A stretch of 64,000 nucleotides of DNA from Vibrio sp. HDW18 (GCF_011306175.1 NZ_CP049913.1:2232001-2296000); one strand, 5' to 3'. Shown: positions 18,949 through 28,963, counted from the stretch's first letter. Made by a program: numbers and translations. Notes: generated from the sequence alone by a model not told the origin.

Positions 18949-18977
18949 TAAAAGGGCTGAGTATTCAGCCCTTTTAA
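18949..18977 (+). terminator. Terminator after cpoB
   Basis: AAAAGGGCTGA-GTAT-TCAGCCCTTTT is a perfect stem with flanking A and T runs. It marks the end of the Tol-Pal operon. Confidence 0.92.
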
Positions 18978-19069
18978 GCATATTCCTAATTGGTGTGATT
19001 CACTTTTGCTTACAGCTTTATTTCAGGTGTACAATGCGCGGTCTATGAAAGTTGTGCAGAGCAAGAGTC

Positions 19070-20131
19070 ATGAGCCACATACTCGATACTATCAATACCG
19101 TTTATCCCTTTCCTCCTAAGCCGACCCCGCTCACTCGTGAGGAGAAGCAAGCTTATATCGCCCAAATCAAACAGCTATTGATTGAAAAAAATGCGGTGTT
19201 AATTGCCCATTATTATACCGATCCGGAAATTCAGGCACTGGCTGAAGCAACCGGTGGCTTTGTGGGTGATTCATTAGAAATGGCCAAGTTTGGCAATCAT
19301 CATGCGGCAACTACGCTGATCATTGCTGGTGTGCGCTTTATGGGGGAATCGGCGAAGATCCTTACCCCTGAAAAACGGATTTTAATGCCAACCTTACAAG
19401 CCGAATGTTCACTCGATTTAGGTTGCCCAGCGGATAAGTTCACCGAGTTTTGCGATGCGCATCCAGATCATACCGTTGTGGTGTATGCCAATACTTCTGC
19501 TGCGGTTAAAGCGCGTGCCGATTGGGTCGTCACCTCCAGTATTGCGCTAGAAATTGTCGAACACCTCGATGCTCAAGGCAAATCGATTATTTGGGCTCCC
19601 GATCGCCATCTAGGCTCTTATATCGCCCATAAAACCGGTGCCGATATGTTGCTGTGGCAAGGTGAGTGTGTGGTTCACGATGAGTTTTCCGCAGATGCAT
19701 TACGCAAAATGAAAGCACTGCATCCGGATGCGGCAGTTTTGGTACATCCGGAATCGCCGTCTAGTGTGGTTGAATTAGCTGACGCCGTGGGTTCAACCAG
19801 TCAATTGATCAAAGCGGCTCAAACCTTACCGCAACAAAAAATGATTGTGGCGACCGATAAAGGCATCTTCTTTAAAATGCAACAAATGGTGCCAGACAAA
19901 GAGCTGTTTGAAGCTCCGACGGCGGGTGCTGGTGCGACTTGTCGTAGCTGTGCCCATTGTCCGTGGATGGCGATGAACGGTTTAACTGCGATTGCTAAAG
20001 CGTTGCGTGATGGTAGTGAAGAGCACGAAATTTTTGTTGATGAAGCGCTGAGACAAAAATCGCTGATCCCCTTAAATCGAATGCTGGAGTTTGCACAGCA
20101 ACTGAACCTGAGAGTAAAAGGTAACGCATAG
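19070..20131 (+). CDS. nadA: Quinolinate synthase NadA
   Basis: A 353-residue 4Fe-4S enzyme that condenses iminoaspartate and dihydroxyacetone phosphate to quinolinate in NAD synthesis. The three cluster Cys regions are visible: [25 protein letters not shown] and [15 protein letters not shown] chose the ATG at 19070 (MSHILD); an upstream in-frame TTG at 19052 has no family support. Following cpoB as in E. coli, but without the tRNA cluster found between them there. Confidence 0.96.
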   Translation: MSHILDTINTVYPFPPKPTPLTREEKQAYIAQIKQLLIEKNAVLIAHYYTDPEIQALAEATGGFVGDSLEMAKFGNHHAATTLIIAGVRFMGESAKILTPEKRILMPTLQAECSLDLGCPADKFTEFCDAHPDHTVVVYANTSAAVKARADWVVTSSIALEIVEHLDAQGKSIIWAPDRHLGSYIAHKTGADMLLWQGECVVHDEFSADALRKMKALHPDAAVLVHPESPSSVVELADAVGSTSQLIKAAQTLPQQKMIVATDKGIFFKMQQMVPDKELFEAPTAGAGATCRSCAHCPWMAMNGLTAIAKALRDGSEEHEIFVDEALRQKSLIPLNRMLEFAQQLNLRVKGNA

Positions 20132-20156
20132 GTTAGCCGATATCGATGCTGATACT

Positions 20157-20193
20157 AAAAATGCCCAACCCCTAGTGGATGGGCTTTTTTTTG
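20157..20193 (+). terminator. Terminator after nadA
   Basis: An imperfect stem (GCCCAACCCC with GTGGATGGGC) is followed by eight T. Confidence 0.82.
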
Positions 20194-20237
20194 CGCACAG
20201 CTTTGCATGCATTTTGCTCTGAACAGCTTTTGGCAGC

Positions 20238-20810
20238 TTATTGTGCTTCGGCTAGCGCCACACCACGTTGGGTGATACCGCTTAGCATGACGGGAATGGC
20301 CGCATAAATTTCGGCAAATTGTTCTAAACCGGTAAAACCTTGCTGATAAAGTGTGGTGATGGAGGTTTCCGGATCGTACAACATGCTCAGCGAGAGTAGC
20401 ACGCCGCCAAGCAATGTATTATCGGAGCTTTGTTCTGGCATGAGAACTTCCCAATCATCACGCGCCAACTGCCAGCCTTGCAGCATCCCTTCACAAAAAT
20501 CACGCACAGCTTGATTGACAATCTCTTGCTCATCTAGCGCATACTCTGCTGGCCACTGCCATTCAGCGCTGAGCAGTTGCTGGCGGGAGGTGTTCCAAAG
20601 TTGAATAATATGCTGAAGATAGGTTTCTAATTGAGTAGCATCGGTAAATGGGGCATTTTCTTCGCCTCCCCATAGAAATGGTAGCCACTCTTCAGGCGGC
20701 AGAACATTGGGGCAACAAGCCATTGAGGTGACAAAACCAACGGTTTTCGCTTGGTTGAGCAGTTTATGCTCTAATTCTGGTTGTTGCAGGATTTGTTGTA
20801 AGCTTTGCAT
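20238..20810 (-). CDS. UPF0149 (YgfB/YecA) family protein
   Basis: A 190-residue acidic cytoplasmic protein. The pattern FVTSMACCPNVLPPEEWLPFLWGG, then a helix-rich region with FCEGMLQGWQLARDDWE, is typical of the UPF0149 family, whose function is not settled. It lacks the C-terminal SEC-C motif seen in some YecA members. Convergent with nadA, monocistronic. Confidence 0.82.
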   Translation of the reverse strand: MQSLQQILQQPELEHKLLNQAKTVGFVTSMACCPNVLPPEEWLPFLWGGEENAPFTDATQLETYLQHIIQLWNTSRQQLLSAEWQWPAEYALDEQEIVNQAVRDFCEGMLQGWQLARDDWEVLMPEQSSDNTLLGGVLLSLSMLYDPETSITTLYQQGFTGLEQFAEIYAAIPVMLSGITQRGVALAEAQ

Positions 20811-20919
20811 GAGTATTTGGGCTCGATATCGATCAGTCAGCGCACTAGTTTAGCGGTAAAGTGAGCGCAGAGCACTCGCTTGTTGGTTAGGTGGTCACCT
20901 AATCGCCCAATTTGATAGA

Positions 20920-21047
20920 TATCCCCTTCCTACTTGAAGTTGCAGCGGTGTTGGCGACGTTCCTTCACCCCAATTACATAGTTTGCCTATGCTCATGGGG
21001 GCTCACTCACTTGCCGCCTACCTGCAACTCCAAGTTGTTTGGGTATA
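20920..21047 (+). repeat. ERIC element, copy 3
   Basis: A 128-base copy with TATCCCC and GGGTATA ends and the core CTTCACCCCAATTACAT and ATGCTCATGGGGGCTCAC. Same orientation as copies 1 and 2. It lies between the UPF0149 gene and the AraC-type regulator. Confidence 0.93.
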
Positions 21048-21112
21048 AATGTGCATATTAATCAAATATCCAGCACGATGTTTAACTGACGTAAGCTCAG
21101 AGTGTTAAATGA

Positions 21113-21961
21113 CTAGGTAGGTGAATAATCTTTGCTTTCACTTTGCTGCATTTTGAGCCACCGACCTGGACTTACCCCAAACTCACGTTCAAAGGCTCGA
21201 CTGAACGCGATGCTGCCACTGTAGCCTGCGCTTAAAGCGACTTGCATAATTGATTCACCAATCAGTAATTGTTGACCAGCGAGTAGCATTCGCCATTGGG
21301 TTAGGTAGGCTAACGGTGGCATGCCGATGTGCATTTGAAAATGTGCCGCAAAGCGTGCACGTGACATTCCCGCTTGTTTGGCTAATGTGGCCACGGTCCA
21401 TTTTTCTTCCGTACGTAAATGTATGGCAGCTATCGCTTTTGCGAGGCGAGGATCGGATAAACCAGCAAGAGTGCCTTGCTGGCACAGACCATTTTCCACC
21501 ATATGTCGCAATAGCAAAATCAGTAAGGTTTCCAGTAAGCGAGTGAGAACCGGTTGTTGGCCATAGCGGCTAGTAAACGCTTCATCAAACAGCAGAGTCA
21601 GCAATGGCTCTAGAGCCGGTAGCTCACGTAATGGCAGTATCACAGCATCTGGTAGAGCCAATTTCAGTGGTGAAGTTGCGGTTTGACTGAATGAAACCGA
21701 AGCGCAGACAAGATCACATCCACCGAGTTGGCGTGGCTGCATGCGATGGGCCAGGCCGCTCGGAAAGAAAATCAAAGTTTGCTCGGCCAGTAAACGTGAT
21801 TCCGCCCCCTCATAGTGCAAAGTCAGTTCACCACTACGCAGTAGATGCAGATGTCCTCCTGCGGGATAGTCTTGGCTATCGGAATTTAAGCAGAGGTTAC
21901 CCGCGAAAAAGAGTTGAGCGCGTGGGTTAGTATGTGCCAGCAAAATAGAAAGTGGATCCAT
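21113..21961 (-). CDS. AraC-family regulator, RclR-like
   Basis: A 282-residue regulator with an N-terminal cupin-type domain (cupin_6) and two C-terminal helix-turn-helix motifs (WTVATLAKQAGMSRARFAAHF and IMQVALSAGYSGSIAFSRAFEREFG). E. coli RclR senses hypochlorite through an N-terminal Cys and a Cys near residue 89. Here Cys24 (GNLCLNSD) and Cys82/Cys86 (GGCDLVCASV) lie in matching places. It is divergent from an RclC-like gene, as expected for its target. I infer a reactive-chlorine or thiol-stress sensor; another AraC subfamily is possible. Confidence 0.75.
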   Translation of the reverse strand: MDPLSILLAHTNPRAQLFFAGNLCLNSDSQDYPAGGHLHLLRSGELTLHYEGAESRLLAEQTLIFFPSGLAHRMQPRQLGGCDLVCASVSFSQTATSPLKLALPDAVILPLRELPALEPLLTLLFDEAFTSRYGQQPVLTRLLETLLILLLRHMVENGLCQQGTLAGLSDPRLAKAIAAIHLRTEEKWTVATLAKQAGMSRARFAAHFQMHIGMPPLAYLTQWRMLLAGQQLLIGESIMQVALSAGYSGSIAFSRAFEREFGVSPGRWLKMQQSESKDYSPT

Positions 21962-22063
21962 ATTTGAGACGAATTGTAAGTATTTGGCGACTATGAGTTA
22001 TAAAACATATCACGATGTGCGGCAGACTGCTATCACACTCTGACGAACATATAGGATATAACT

Positions 22064-22549
22064 ATGAGCCGTAATTCCCTCACCTCTCAATCGGCGAAAT
22101 GCCACTTCAGCCTTTTGCAGCGTTATGACATTGGTTTCATTTTGGCTCTAGCTGGTGTCGTGCTCACTCTACTTTGGATTGGCATTTTCAAATTTACACC
22201 AACCGAAGCGGCGGCGATTCGTCCTTGGGTTGCGAGTCACCCATTAATGAACTGGTTGTACTCCTTTCTTTCTGAGCAGGGGGTATCGAACCTGATCGGT
22301 TTGGTTGAGATTGTCATCGCCGCAGGGCTAATTGCAGGGCTTTGGCAGCCTCGCCTTGCTTATTGGAGTAGCTGGGGGGCGATCATCACTTTTATCGCCA
22401 CTCTGAGTTTTCTGTTTACCGTTCCTGGGATTTGGAAATGGGCCGATGGTGTTCCGATCACCAATTTCTTTCTGGTTAAGGACTTAGTCTTCCTTGGTGT
22501 GGTATGGCATTACTGCAATCTGTCTCGAGAGCAGTTGGCTAATCAATAA
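22064..22549 (+). CDS. DUF417 membrane protein, RclC/YkgB-like
   Basis: A 161-residue inner-membrane protein with about four hydrophobic helices. The conserved stretches (WIGIFKFTPTEAAAIRPWVASHP and GLVEIVIAAGLIAGL) mark the DUF417 family, whose E. coli member RclC belongs to the reactive-chlorine regulon. The biochemical role is unknown. It is divergent from the RclR-like gene, with 102 bases between start codons holding the shared promoter. AGGATATAACT precedes the ATG. Confidence 0.8.
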   Translation: MSRNSLTSQSAKCHFSLLQRYDIGFILALAGVVLTLLWIGIFKFTPTEAAAIRPWVASHPLMNWLYSFLSEQGVSNLIGLVEIVIAAGLIAGLWQPRLAYWSSWGAIITFIATLSFLFTVPGIWKWADGVPITNFFLVKDLVFLGVVWHYCNLSREQLANQ

Positions 22550-22661
22550 CACAACACCAATTTATGGCCATGAGTCGGTTTAATTTCTCACTGCATACTA
22601 TTTATGTAACCAGCAAGGTAGATCGATCAGTGGGTGAATAATGTTCAATAAGGATAGAGAA

Positions 22662-23084
22662 ATGAAAAAAGCGCTATATACGGCAATGATAAGCTTGGTT
22701 GCAACGCTTTGGTTGAGCACTACCAATGCGATGAATAACACGATGGATAATACTTACAAGATGCCCTTCACTGAGCAAGCTTGGAAAGAGGCACAAATGC
22801 AAGCGGATCAAATCACTTTGATTGTGGTTCATGCGGATTGGTGCCCAACTTGTCGAGCACAAAACAAAGTTATTAATGCTTATTTTCAAGATAATCCACA
22901 TAGTAAAATTAAGCAGCTAATCATTGATTTTGATACTCAAAAAGAGTGGGTGACCTATTTTAAAGCTCCTCGTCAATCGACATTATTGCTTTATAAAGGT
23001 GATCAACAACTGTGGTTTAGTGTAGCGGAAACCCGCCGCAATAAAATTTTTCAAGCTCTAAGTTCGGCTGAGAGTGGTATGTAA
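22662..23084 (+). CDS. Periplasmic thioredoxin-like protein
   Basis: A 140-residue protein with a signal peptide (ends near STTNA) and a thioredoxin fold carrying the redox motif WCPTC (HADWCPTCRAQNKV). I chose the ATG at 22662 because AAGGA lies 8 bases upstream; an ATG at 22641 would add a charged stretch before the signal peptide. It would receive electrons from the CcdA-like protein encoded next, whose start overlaps its stop by one base. Confidence 0.85.
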   Translation: MKKALYTAMISLVATLWLSTTNAMNNTMDNTYKMPFTEQAWKEAQMQADQITLIVVHADWCPTCRAQNKVINAYFQDNPHSKIKQLIIDFDTQKEWVTYFKAPRQSTLLLYKGDQQLWFSVAETRRNKIFQALSSAESGM

Positions 23085-23776
23085 TGGATATCTCATCGCT
23101 CCCTTTAGCCTTTTTGGCGGGCATACTTAGTCTGTTATCACCTTGTGTATTACCTATGATACCGGCGGTAGCGAGTTCGGCGATGCAGGCTTCCCGTATT
23201 GGTCTAGTTTGGTTAGCGATCGGGATCAGTGTGACGTTTGCGATTGCAGGTAGCTTAATCACTTTCATTCTGCTTAGCTTAGGTATTTCTCCAGACATAT
23301 TGAGATACTTTTCAGCGGGGCTGATGTTGTTAATGGGGATGGTTTTGTTGATCCCAGCACTGAATGATCGCATGTCCTACGCGCTTTCTTTATTAGTCAG
23401 TCGCATGCCCGGCGCCAATGTGCAAGGCTCTGGTGCTGCTTTTCAACTGGTAGTGGGGATGTCGTTAGGTCTGGTATGGCTACCTTGTGTTGGACCGACA
23501 TTGGGTACGGCGATTGCGTTGGCTTCTACTGGGCAAAATATGCTGCTGGCATTTTTTGTCATGCTCGCTTTTGGACTAGGTTGTGCGTTGCCGCTGGTTG
23601 GTATTGGTTATGCGTCAGGCTTGCAGCTTAAAAAAATTGGTAACAGTGCAAAATATGGTAAATATTTATTAGCTATTGCATTGCTATTACTCAGTACCAT
23701 GATTTTCACCGGTTTTGATAAACAGTTAGAGATTTGGGCGCTGGATTGGTTACCTGATTGGGTGACGTCCATTTAG
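23084..23776 (+). CDS. CcdA/DsbD-type thiol electron transporter
   Basis: A 230-residue polytopic membrane protein of the CcdA family with six hydrophobic helices. The two redox cysteines lie in LLSPCVLPMIP (about residue 21) and LPCVGPTLG (about residue 131), the places used to carry electrons from cytoplasmic thioredoxin across the membrane. The TAATG overlap with the thioredoxin-like gene implies translational coupling and a working pair. Confidence 0.88.
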   Translation: MDISSLPLAFLAGILSLLSPCVLPMIPAVASSAMQASRIGLVWLAIGISVTFAIAGSLITFILLSLGISPDILRYFSAGLMLLMGMVLLIPALNDRMSYALSLLVSRMPGANVQGSGAAFQLVVGMSLGLVWLPCVGPTLGTAIALASTGQNMLLAFFVMLAFGLGCALPLVGIGYASGLQLKKIGNSAKYGKYLLAIALLLLSTMIFTGFDKQLEIWALDWLPDWVTSI

Positions 23777-23889
23777 GCACTGTGGGTCGGCTTTCTGCAT
23801 GAGATAATTTAATGCAATGATTGGCATGTAATCCATTGTTTAAGCTGAGGTTTAACTGATAGAGAATAGTTTTTTATAAGGAACTATCA

Positions 23890-24249
23890 ATGAAAATCCA
23901 TATATTGAGTGCAGTATTATCCTTGATTTTTCTCGCTTCCGGAGTTGCTAAACTTGCGAGCTTAGAGTTTGAAATGGCAGCATTTGCACGCTGGGGCTAT
24001 GCATTGTGGTTTATGTATGTAATTGGCCTGCTCGAAGTGATGGGAGGAATAGGCTTGCTTCTACAACGCTTGGCTGGCTTGAGCAGTATCGGTTTAGCTT
24101 TGCTGATGAGCGGGGCACTCGCCACCCATCTGCAGCATGCTGAGTGGGGAATGTTAGCTGTTGCGAGTATTATCCTATTACTCACATTGACACGAGTGTG
24201 GCTGGGGCGCGCTCAACTGAGCCGAATGATCAGTCATATATTTGCTTAG
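23890..24249 (+). CDS. DoxX-like small membrane protein
   Basis: A 119-residue protein with four hydrophobic helices and the pattern FLASGVAKL near the N-terminus and GLLEVMGGIGLLL in the middle, typical of DoxX-like proteins. Members occur with thiol and oxidative stress genes. It lies 113 bases after the CcdA-like gene with its own AAGGAA, so it may be in the same unit. Function is inferred from context only. Confidence 0.7.
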   Translation: MKIHILSAVLSLIFLASGVAKLASLEFEMAAFARWGYALWFMYVIGLLEVMGGIGLLLQRLAGLSSIGLALLMSGALATHLQHAEWGMLAVASIILLLTLTRVWLGRAQLSRMISHIFA

Positions 24250-24348
24250 TAATGTTTGGGCAAACAAGCTTGTTGAAGTGTAAAGCAATAGAGGTAAGGG
24301 ATTGGCCTTTATTGCTTACACAGTCTGTTTAATCAATATCACCATTTT

Positions 24349-24387
24349 AATCGCGGCTTGCAGTGACTTGTGAGCCGCGATTTTTTT
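24349..24387 (+). terminator. Terminator before galE
   Basis: AATCGCGGCT and AGCCGCGATT form a perfect stem with a 14-base loop, followed by seven T. Confidence 0.88.
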
Positions 24388-24409
24388 ATATTCATTGCGC
24401 ACTTATCGA

Positions 24410-24423
24410 TGTAAACGTTACTC
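24410..24423 (+). promoter_or_regulatory. GalR-type operator 1 upstream of galE
   Basis: TGTAAACGTTACTC matches the LacI-family core TGTAAACGTTWC with the central CG. The same core recurs at 24499, 32755 and 39825 beside other galactan genes. Confidence 0.6.
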
Positions 24424-24498
24424 ATTACTTGTGTGGCGGTTGCTGTTCGCCTCTCACTGATTGCGAATAATATAGGAATTCATCTTGGGTAATTTTAA

Positions 24499-24512
24499 TG
24501 TAAACGTTTCCA
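24499..24512 (+). promoter_or_regulatory. GalR-type operator 2 upstream of galE
   Basis: TGTAAACGTTTCCA is a near-perfect LacI-family palindrome close to the expected galE promoter. Confidence 0.65.
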
Positions 24513-24591
24513 CTTTGGGGTTTTTATCACAGAAATACGCGCAATGGTGCTGCTAGAATCAATCGTGTTGAACTGAGCCAAGGGGTGAGTT

Positions 24592-25602
24592 ATGAGCGTA
24601 TTGATTACTGGAGGTATTGGGTACATAGGTAGCCATACTTGTGTACAGATGATAGAGGCCGGTCTTGAGCCGATCATCGTGGATAATTTATGCAATGCCA
24701 AAGCGGAAGTGTTAAATCGTATTGAAGCACTAACGGGTAAAAAACCGACTTTTTATCAAGGTGATGTGCGAGATGAAGCGCTGCTTGATTCGATTTTTGC
24801 TGCCCATCGCATCCAAGCGGTGATTCATTTTGCTGGGCTAAAAGCGGTGGGTGAATCGGTAATTAAGCCACTGGAATACTATGACAATAATGTTAATGGT
24901 TCACTCGTGCTGCTGCGCAGTATGCGCAAGGCGGGCGTGAAGTCGATGGTGTTTAGCTCATCCGCGACGGTTTATGGCGACCCACAAACGGTTCCTATTA
25001 CCGAATCATCGCCAACTGGCGCAACCACCAATCCTTATGGCACCAGTAAACACATGGTTGAACAATGCTTGCGCGATCTGTTGGTGGCGGAACCGGACTG
25101 GAGTATCACCTTATTACGCTACTTTAATCCGGTCGGCGCCCATCCATCGGGCACTATGGGTGAAGATCCGCAGGGTATTCCCAATAATTTAATGCCGTTT
25201 ATTGCACAAGTTGCGGTCGGACGACGAGAAAAGCTGTCGGTCTTTGGTGATGACTATGCCACCACCGATGGTACTGGAGTGCGTGATTATATTCATGTGA
25301 TGGATTTGGCGGATGGGCACCTTGCTGCACTCAAAGCGGTAGGGCAAAGCGCAGGATTACACATTTATAACCTAGGTACGGGTAACGGCTCTAGCGTACT
25401 TGACATGGTGGCGGCGTTCAGTGCGGCATGTGGTAAGCCAATTCCGTATCAAGTTTGTCCACGCCGAGCAGGCGATATTGCCCAGTGTTGGGCCAGCACT
25501 GAAAAAGCCGAGCGTGAGTTGGGATGGAAAGCCCAATATAGCGTTGCACAAATGGCGGCAGATACCTGGCATTGGCAGGTTCAAAACCCCAATGGTTATT
25601 AA
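24592..25602 (+). CDS. galE: UDP-glucose 4-epimerase
   Basis: A 336-residue SDR-family enzyme interconverting UDP-galactose and UDP-glucose. N-terminal NAD site GGIGYIGSHTCVQM (GxxGxxG), DNLCNA, catalytic Ser/Tyr region FSSSATVYG and NPYGTSKHMVEQ (YxxxK). Length equals typical GalE (338). First gene of galE-galT-galK-galM, with short gaps between genes. Confidence 0.97.
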   Translation: MSVLITGGIGYIGSHTCVQMIEAGLEPIIVDNLCNAKAEVLNRIEALTGKKPTFYQGDVRDEALLDSIFAAHRIQAVIHFAGLKAVGESVIKPLEYYDNNVNGSLVLLRSMRKAGVKSMVFSSSATVYGDPQTVPITESSPTGATTNPYGTSKHMVEQCLRDLLVAEPDWSITLLRYFNPVGAHPSGTMGEDPQGIPNNLMPFIAQVAVGRREKLSVFGDDYATTDGTGVRDYIHVMDLADGHLAALKAVGQSAGLHIYNLGTGNGSSVLDMVAAFSAACGKPIPYQVCPRRAGDIAQCWASTEKAERELGWKAQYSVAQMAADTWHWQVQNPNGY

Positions 25603-25631
25603 TTTTCGCTTTGCAGGTTGAGTAATTAAAG

Positions 25632-26693
25632 ATGTCGAATAGTAAATTTAATCCGGTCGATCACCCTCATCGTCGCTATAACCCATTAACGGGCCAGTGG
25701 ATTTTAGTTTCTCCGCACCGTGCCAAACGGCCATGGAGTGGGGCCGATGAAAAGCCAGCGCTGGCTGAGTTACCAAGCTATGATCAACAGTGTTTTTTAT
25801 GCCCAACCAATACGCGGATCTCGGGGGATGTTAACCCGGATTATTCTGGCACCTACGTTTTCAATAACGATTTTGCCGCGTTAATGGTCGATTCACCGGA
25901 TGCTCCGGCAAGCGATAATCCGCTGTTCCAAATGCAAGGGGTACGTGGGTTAAGTCGAGTCATCTGTTTTTCGCCGGATCACAGCCAAACGTTGCCTGAG
26001 CTACCGGTTGAAAAAATTCGTGGGGTGATTGATACCTGGAATGAACAAATTGAACTGCTCGGTAAAGAGTATGTTTGGGTTCAAGCGTTTGAGAACAAAG
26101 GTGAAACCATGGGTTGTTCACAACCGCATCCCCATGGACAAATTTGGGCAAACAGTTTCTTGCCCAATGAGATTGAGCGTAAAGATCAGCATTTAACCGC
26201 TTATTTTCAACAACATGGTCGCAATTTGCTGGTCGACTATGTGCAAGCTGAGTTGGCCGATGGGGCACGTATTGTGGTGGAAACGGAACATTGGGTGGCG
26301 CTGGTGCCTTATTGGGCGGCCTGGCCTTTTGAAACCATGTTGTTACCCAAGAAGCACATTCGGCGTATGAGTGAACTGTCTGATCTTGAGCGGGATGATT
26401 TAGCGATCGCCATCAAAAAATTGACCAGCCGCTACGATAATTTATTCCAGTGCTCTTTCCCTTATTCGATGGGTTGGCACTATGCGCCCTTTTTTGAACA
26501 AGGCACCAATATTGACCATTGGCAATTACATGCGTTGTTTTATCCACCGCTATTACGCAGTGCTAGCGTGCGCAAGTTTATGGTTGGCTATGAAATGCTG
26601 GCCGAGAGCCAACGTGATTTGACCGCGGAACAAGCGGCGCAGCGCCTACGTGAACTCAGTGACGTGCATTACAAAGAACAAACCAATTATTAA
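25632..26693 (+). CDS. galT: Galactose-1-phosphate uridylyltransferase
   Basis: A 353-residue histidine-triad enzyme that swaps UMP between UDP-glucose and galactose-1-phosphate. Zinc site [12 protein letters not shown], and catalytic HPHGQIWAN with the nucleophilic His. Length is typical. It lies 29 bases after galE and 28 before galK. Confidence 0.97.
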   Translation: MSNSKFNPVDHPHRRYNPLTGQWILVSPHRAKRPWSGADEKPALAELPSYDQQCFLCPTNTRISGDVNPDYSGTYVFNNDFAALMVDSPDAPASDNPLFQMQGVRGLSRVICFSPDHSQTLPELPVEKIRGVIDTWNEQIELLGKEYVWVQAFENKGETMGCSQPHPHGQIWANSFLPNEIERKDQHLTAYFQQHGRNLLVDYVQAELADGARIVVETEHWVALVPYWAAWPFETMLLPKKHIRRMSELSDLERDDLAIAIKKLTSRYDNLFQCSFPYSMGWHYAPFFEQGTNIDHWQLHALFYPPLLRSASVRKFMVGYEMLAESQRDLTAEQAAQRLRELSDVHYKEQTNY

Positions 26694-26721
26694 AACGAAT
26701 TGATAAGATTAGGAATTGAAC

Positions 26722-27879
26722 ATGTCTGATTTAATCCAAAATGTGCAAACATCTTTTGAGCAAGAGTTCGGCTATGCGCCAAGCCACATTGTTCAGGCTC
26801 CGGGGCGTGTTAATTTAATTGGTGAACACACCGATTATAATGATGGCTTTGTTTTACCTTGTGCGATTAATTATCAAACGGTGGTGGCAGCCACTAAGCG
26901 TGACGATCATCTAGTGCGAGTCATCTCCGTGGATTATGGGAATGCCTTAGATGAATTTGATCTTACTCAAGAGATCACTTTTCAAGCCAACAAAATGTGG
27001 GCGAACTATATTCGCGGGGTGGTGAAGTGCTTACTTGCCCGTGGTTACGCCTTGTCTGGGGTTGATTTGTGCGTGAGTGGAAATGTGCCGCAAGGGGCGG
27101 GATTAAGTTCTTCAGCGGCGCTGGAAGTGGTGATCGGACAAACCTTTAAAGAGCTGTTTAATTTAGCGATCAGCCAAGCGGAGATCGCGTTAAACGGTCA
27201 GCAAGCCGAGAATGAATTTGTCGGCTGTAATTGCGGAATTATGGATCAGATGATTTCAGCACAAGCGCGTGCTAATCATGCCATGTTGCTAGACTGCCGT
27301 AGCTTAGAAACGCAAGCGGTGCCAATGCCAGAAGAGATGGCGGTAGTGATCATCAACTCCAATAAAAAGCGTGGGTTGGTGGATAGTGAATACAACACTC
27401 GTCGACAGCAGTGTGAAGCCGCCGCGGGTATTTTTGGGGTTAAAGCACTCAGAGATGTCAGCCTTGAGCAATTTGTGGCTCAAGAAGCTCAATTAGAAGC
27501 CACAGTGGCGAAACGTGCTCGACATGTGATTACTGAGAATCTTCGAACCTTAGAAGCGGCGAGAGCGCTCGGCGAGAATGATCTGCGCCGAATGGGTGAG
27601 CTGATGGCTGAATCTCACGCATCGATGCGCGATGATTTTGAAATCACCGTGCCAGAAATTGATATTTTGGTTGAGATGGTCAAGCAAGTCATCGGTGAAC
27701 AAGGTGGTGTGCGTATGACCGGTGGTGGTTTTGGTGGCTGTGTGGTGGCTTTAGTGCCTAGAACGCTGGTGGATAAAGTTACCGCGACGGTTGAGGCTAA
27801 TTATCAACAGGCAACAGGGTTGAGCGCAGCAATTTATGTTTGCCAATCTACCCAAGGTGCCGGCTTGGTTGTGAATTAA
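26722..27879 (+). CDS. galK: Galactokinase
   Basis: A 385-residue GHMP kinase phosphorylating galactose at C1. Motifs: [19 protein letters not shown] (sugar binding), [15 protein letters not shown] (ATP binding), and [14 protein letters not shown] near the C-terminus. The ATG at 26722 has AGGA 8 bases upstream; a TTG two codons earlier is less likely. Confidence 0.97.
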   Translation: MSDLIQNVQTSFEQEFGYAPSHIVQAPGRVNLIGEHTDYNDGFVLPCAINYQTVVAATKRDDHLVRVISVDYGNALDEFDLTQEITFQANKMWANYIRGVVKCLLARGYALSGVDLCVSGNVPQGAGLSSSAALEVVIGQTFKELFNLAISQAEIALNGQQAENEFVGCNCGIMDQMISAQARANHAMLLDCRSLETQAVPMPEEMAVVIINSNKKRGLVDSEYNTRRQQCEAAAGIFGVKALRDVSLEQFVAQEAQLEATVAKRARHVITENLRTLEAARALGENDLRRMGELMAESHASMRDDFEITVPEIDILVEMVKQVIGEQGGVRMTGGGFGGCVVALVPRTLVDKVTATVEANYQQATGLSAAIYVCQSTQGAGLVVN

Positions 27880-27901
27880 TTGATGCTGAGGATGGGCAAT
27901 A

Positions 27902-28963
27902 ATGTCAAACTTTGAACAAGTGACCTTAGCGATGGGCCAAACCCCATCGTTTGATGGGCAGCCAGCTAAATTTGTTCATTTAACGAATGCTCAAGGCATG
28001 AGCGTAGTGTTGATGGATATTGGGGCGACGTGGTTAAGCTGCACATTGCCAGTCAATGGTTCTGAGCGCGAAGTGTTGCTGCGTTCTCCCAATATGGAAG
28101 AGCACCTCAAGCAAGGTGCTTATTTTGGTGCGATTGTTGGTCGCTTTGCCAACCGGATTGCTAAAGGGCAGTTCGAAATTGATGGCGAGCGTTATCAACT
28201 GGCGATCAATAATGGGGAAAATGCTCTGCACGGTGGTTTGCAAGGGTTTGATAAACGGCGCTGGCAGATCGTTGATCAAAGCACACAACAGGTGAGGTTT
28301 ACCTTGTACTCAGCCGATGGCGACCAAGGTTATCCGGGTAATCTCGGCGTGCAAGTGACCTATACACTGAGTGATGACAATCAATTTCTGATCGCTTATC
28401 AAGCTAAGACCGATAAAGCGTCACCGCTGAATTTAACCAATCACGCTTACTTTAACTTAGCGGGAGAAGGCGCAGTGGACAATGCGCTTACCCATAAGTT
28501 ACAAATCCATGCTTCCCACTATTTGCCTACCGATAACGGATTGATCCCAACCGGAGAGTTAAAGTCGGTGATGGGTACCAGCTTTGATTTTAACCATGCC
28601 AAATTGATTGGTGAGGAGCTACTTAGCGATCAAGATCAGCAGATCGCCCAAGGTTATGATCACTGTTTGGTGTTTAGCGATCTGGTGACCGATGGCATAC
28701 AAGCGGCCGCGGTCTTGACTGCTCCTGCTGGGGATGTGCAGATGACGGTGAAAACCACCAAACCTGCGATGCAGTTTTATTCAGGCAATTTTTTAGCCGG
28801 TACGCCTGGGCGTTCGAAAACCTATGCCGCTTATGATGGCGTGGCGTTAGAAACCCAGTATTTTCCTGACGGGCCGAATCAGCGCCAGTGGAATAGGCAG
28901 GCAGCAATACTCAAAGCGGGTGAGCGCTACCAGCATCAAACCTGTTATCAGTTTGTATTTTAA
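27902..28963 (+). CDS. galM: Galactose mutarotase (aldose 1-epimerase)
   Basis: A 353-residue enzyme converting beta-D-galactose to the alpha form used by GalK. Substrate-site motifs GRFANRIAKGQFEIDG, NNGENALHGG, LTNHAYFNLAG (catalytic His) and ETQYFPDGPNQ (catalytic Glu region). Last gene of the gal operon, 22 bases after galK. No clear terminator follows. Confidence 0.95.
   Translation: MSNFEQVTLAMGQTPSFDGQPAKFVHLTNAQGMSVVLMDIGATWLSCTLPVNGSEREVLLRSPNMEEHLKQGAYFGAIVGRFANRIAKGQFEIDGERYQLAINNGENALHGGLQGFDKRRWQIVDQSTQQVRFTLYSADGDQGYPGNLGVQVTYTLSDDNQFLIAYQAKTDKASPLNLTNHAYFNLAGEGAVDNALTHKLQIHASHYLPTDNGLIPTGELKSVMGTSFDFNHAKLIGEELLSDQDQQIAQGYDHCLVFSDLVTDGIQAAAVLTAPAGDVQMTVKTTKPAMQFYSGNFLAGTPGRSKTYAAYDGVALETQYFPDGPNQRQWNRQAAILKAGERYQHQTCYQFVF

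Larger units (their letters stand above)
24250..24591 (+). promoter_or_regulatory. Region upstream of galETKM
   Basis: Contains the terminator of the preceding genes (24349-24387) and then two LacI/GalR-type operators at 24410-24423 and 24499-24512, 89 bases apart. The second lies about 85 bases before the galE ATG. The arrangement of two operators fits repression by looping, as known for E. coli gal. Confidence 0.6.

Noticed and set aside
18950..19069. tRNA cluster between cpoB and nadA, as in E. coli
   Set aside because: The gap holds only a terminator and a short leader; no cloverleaf is visible.
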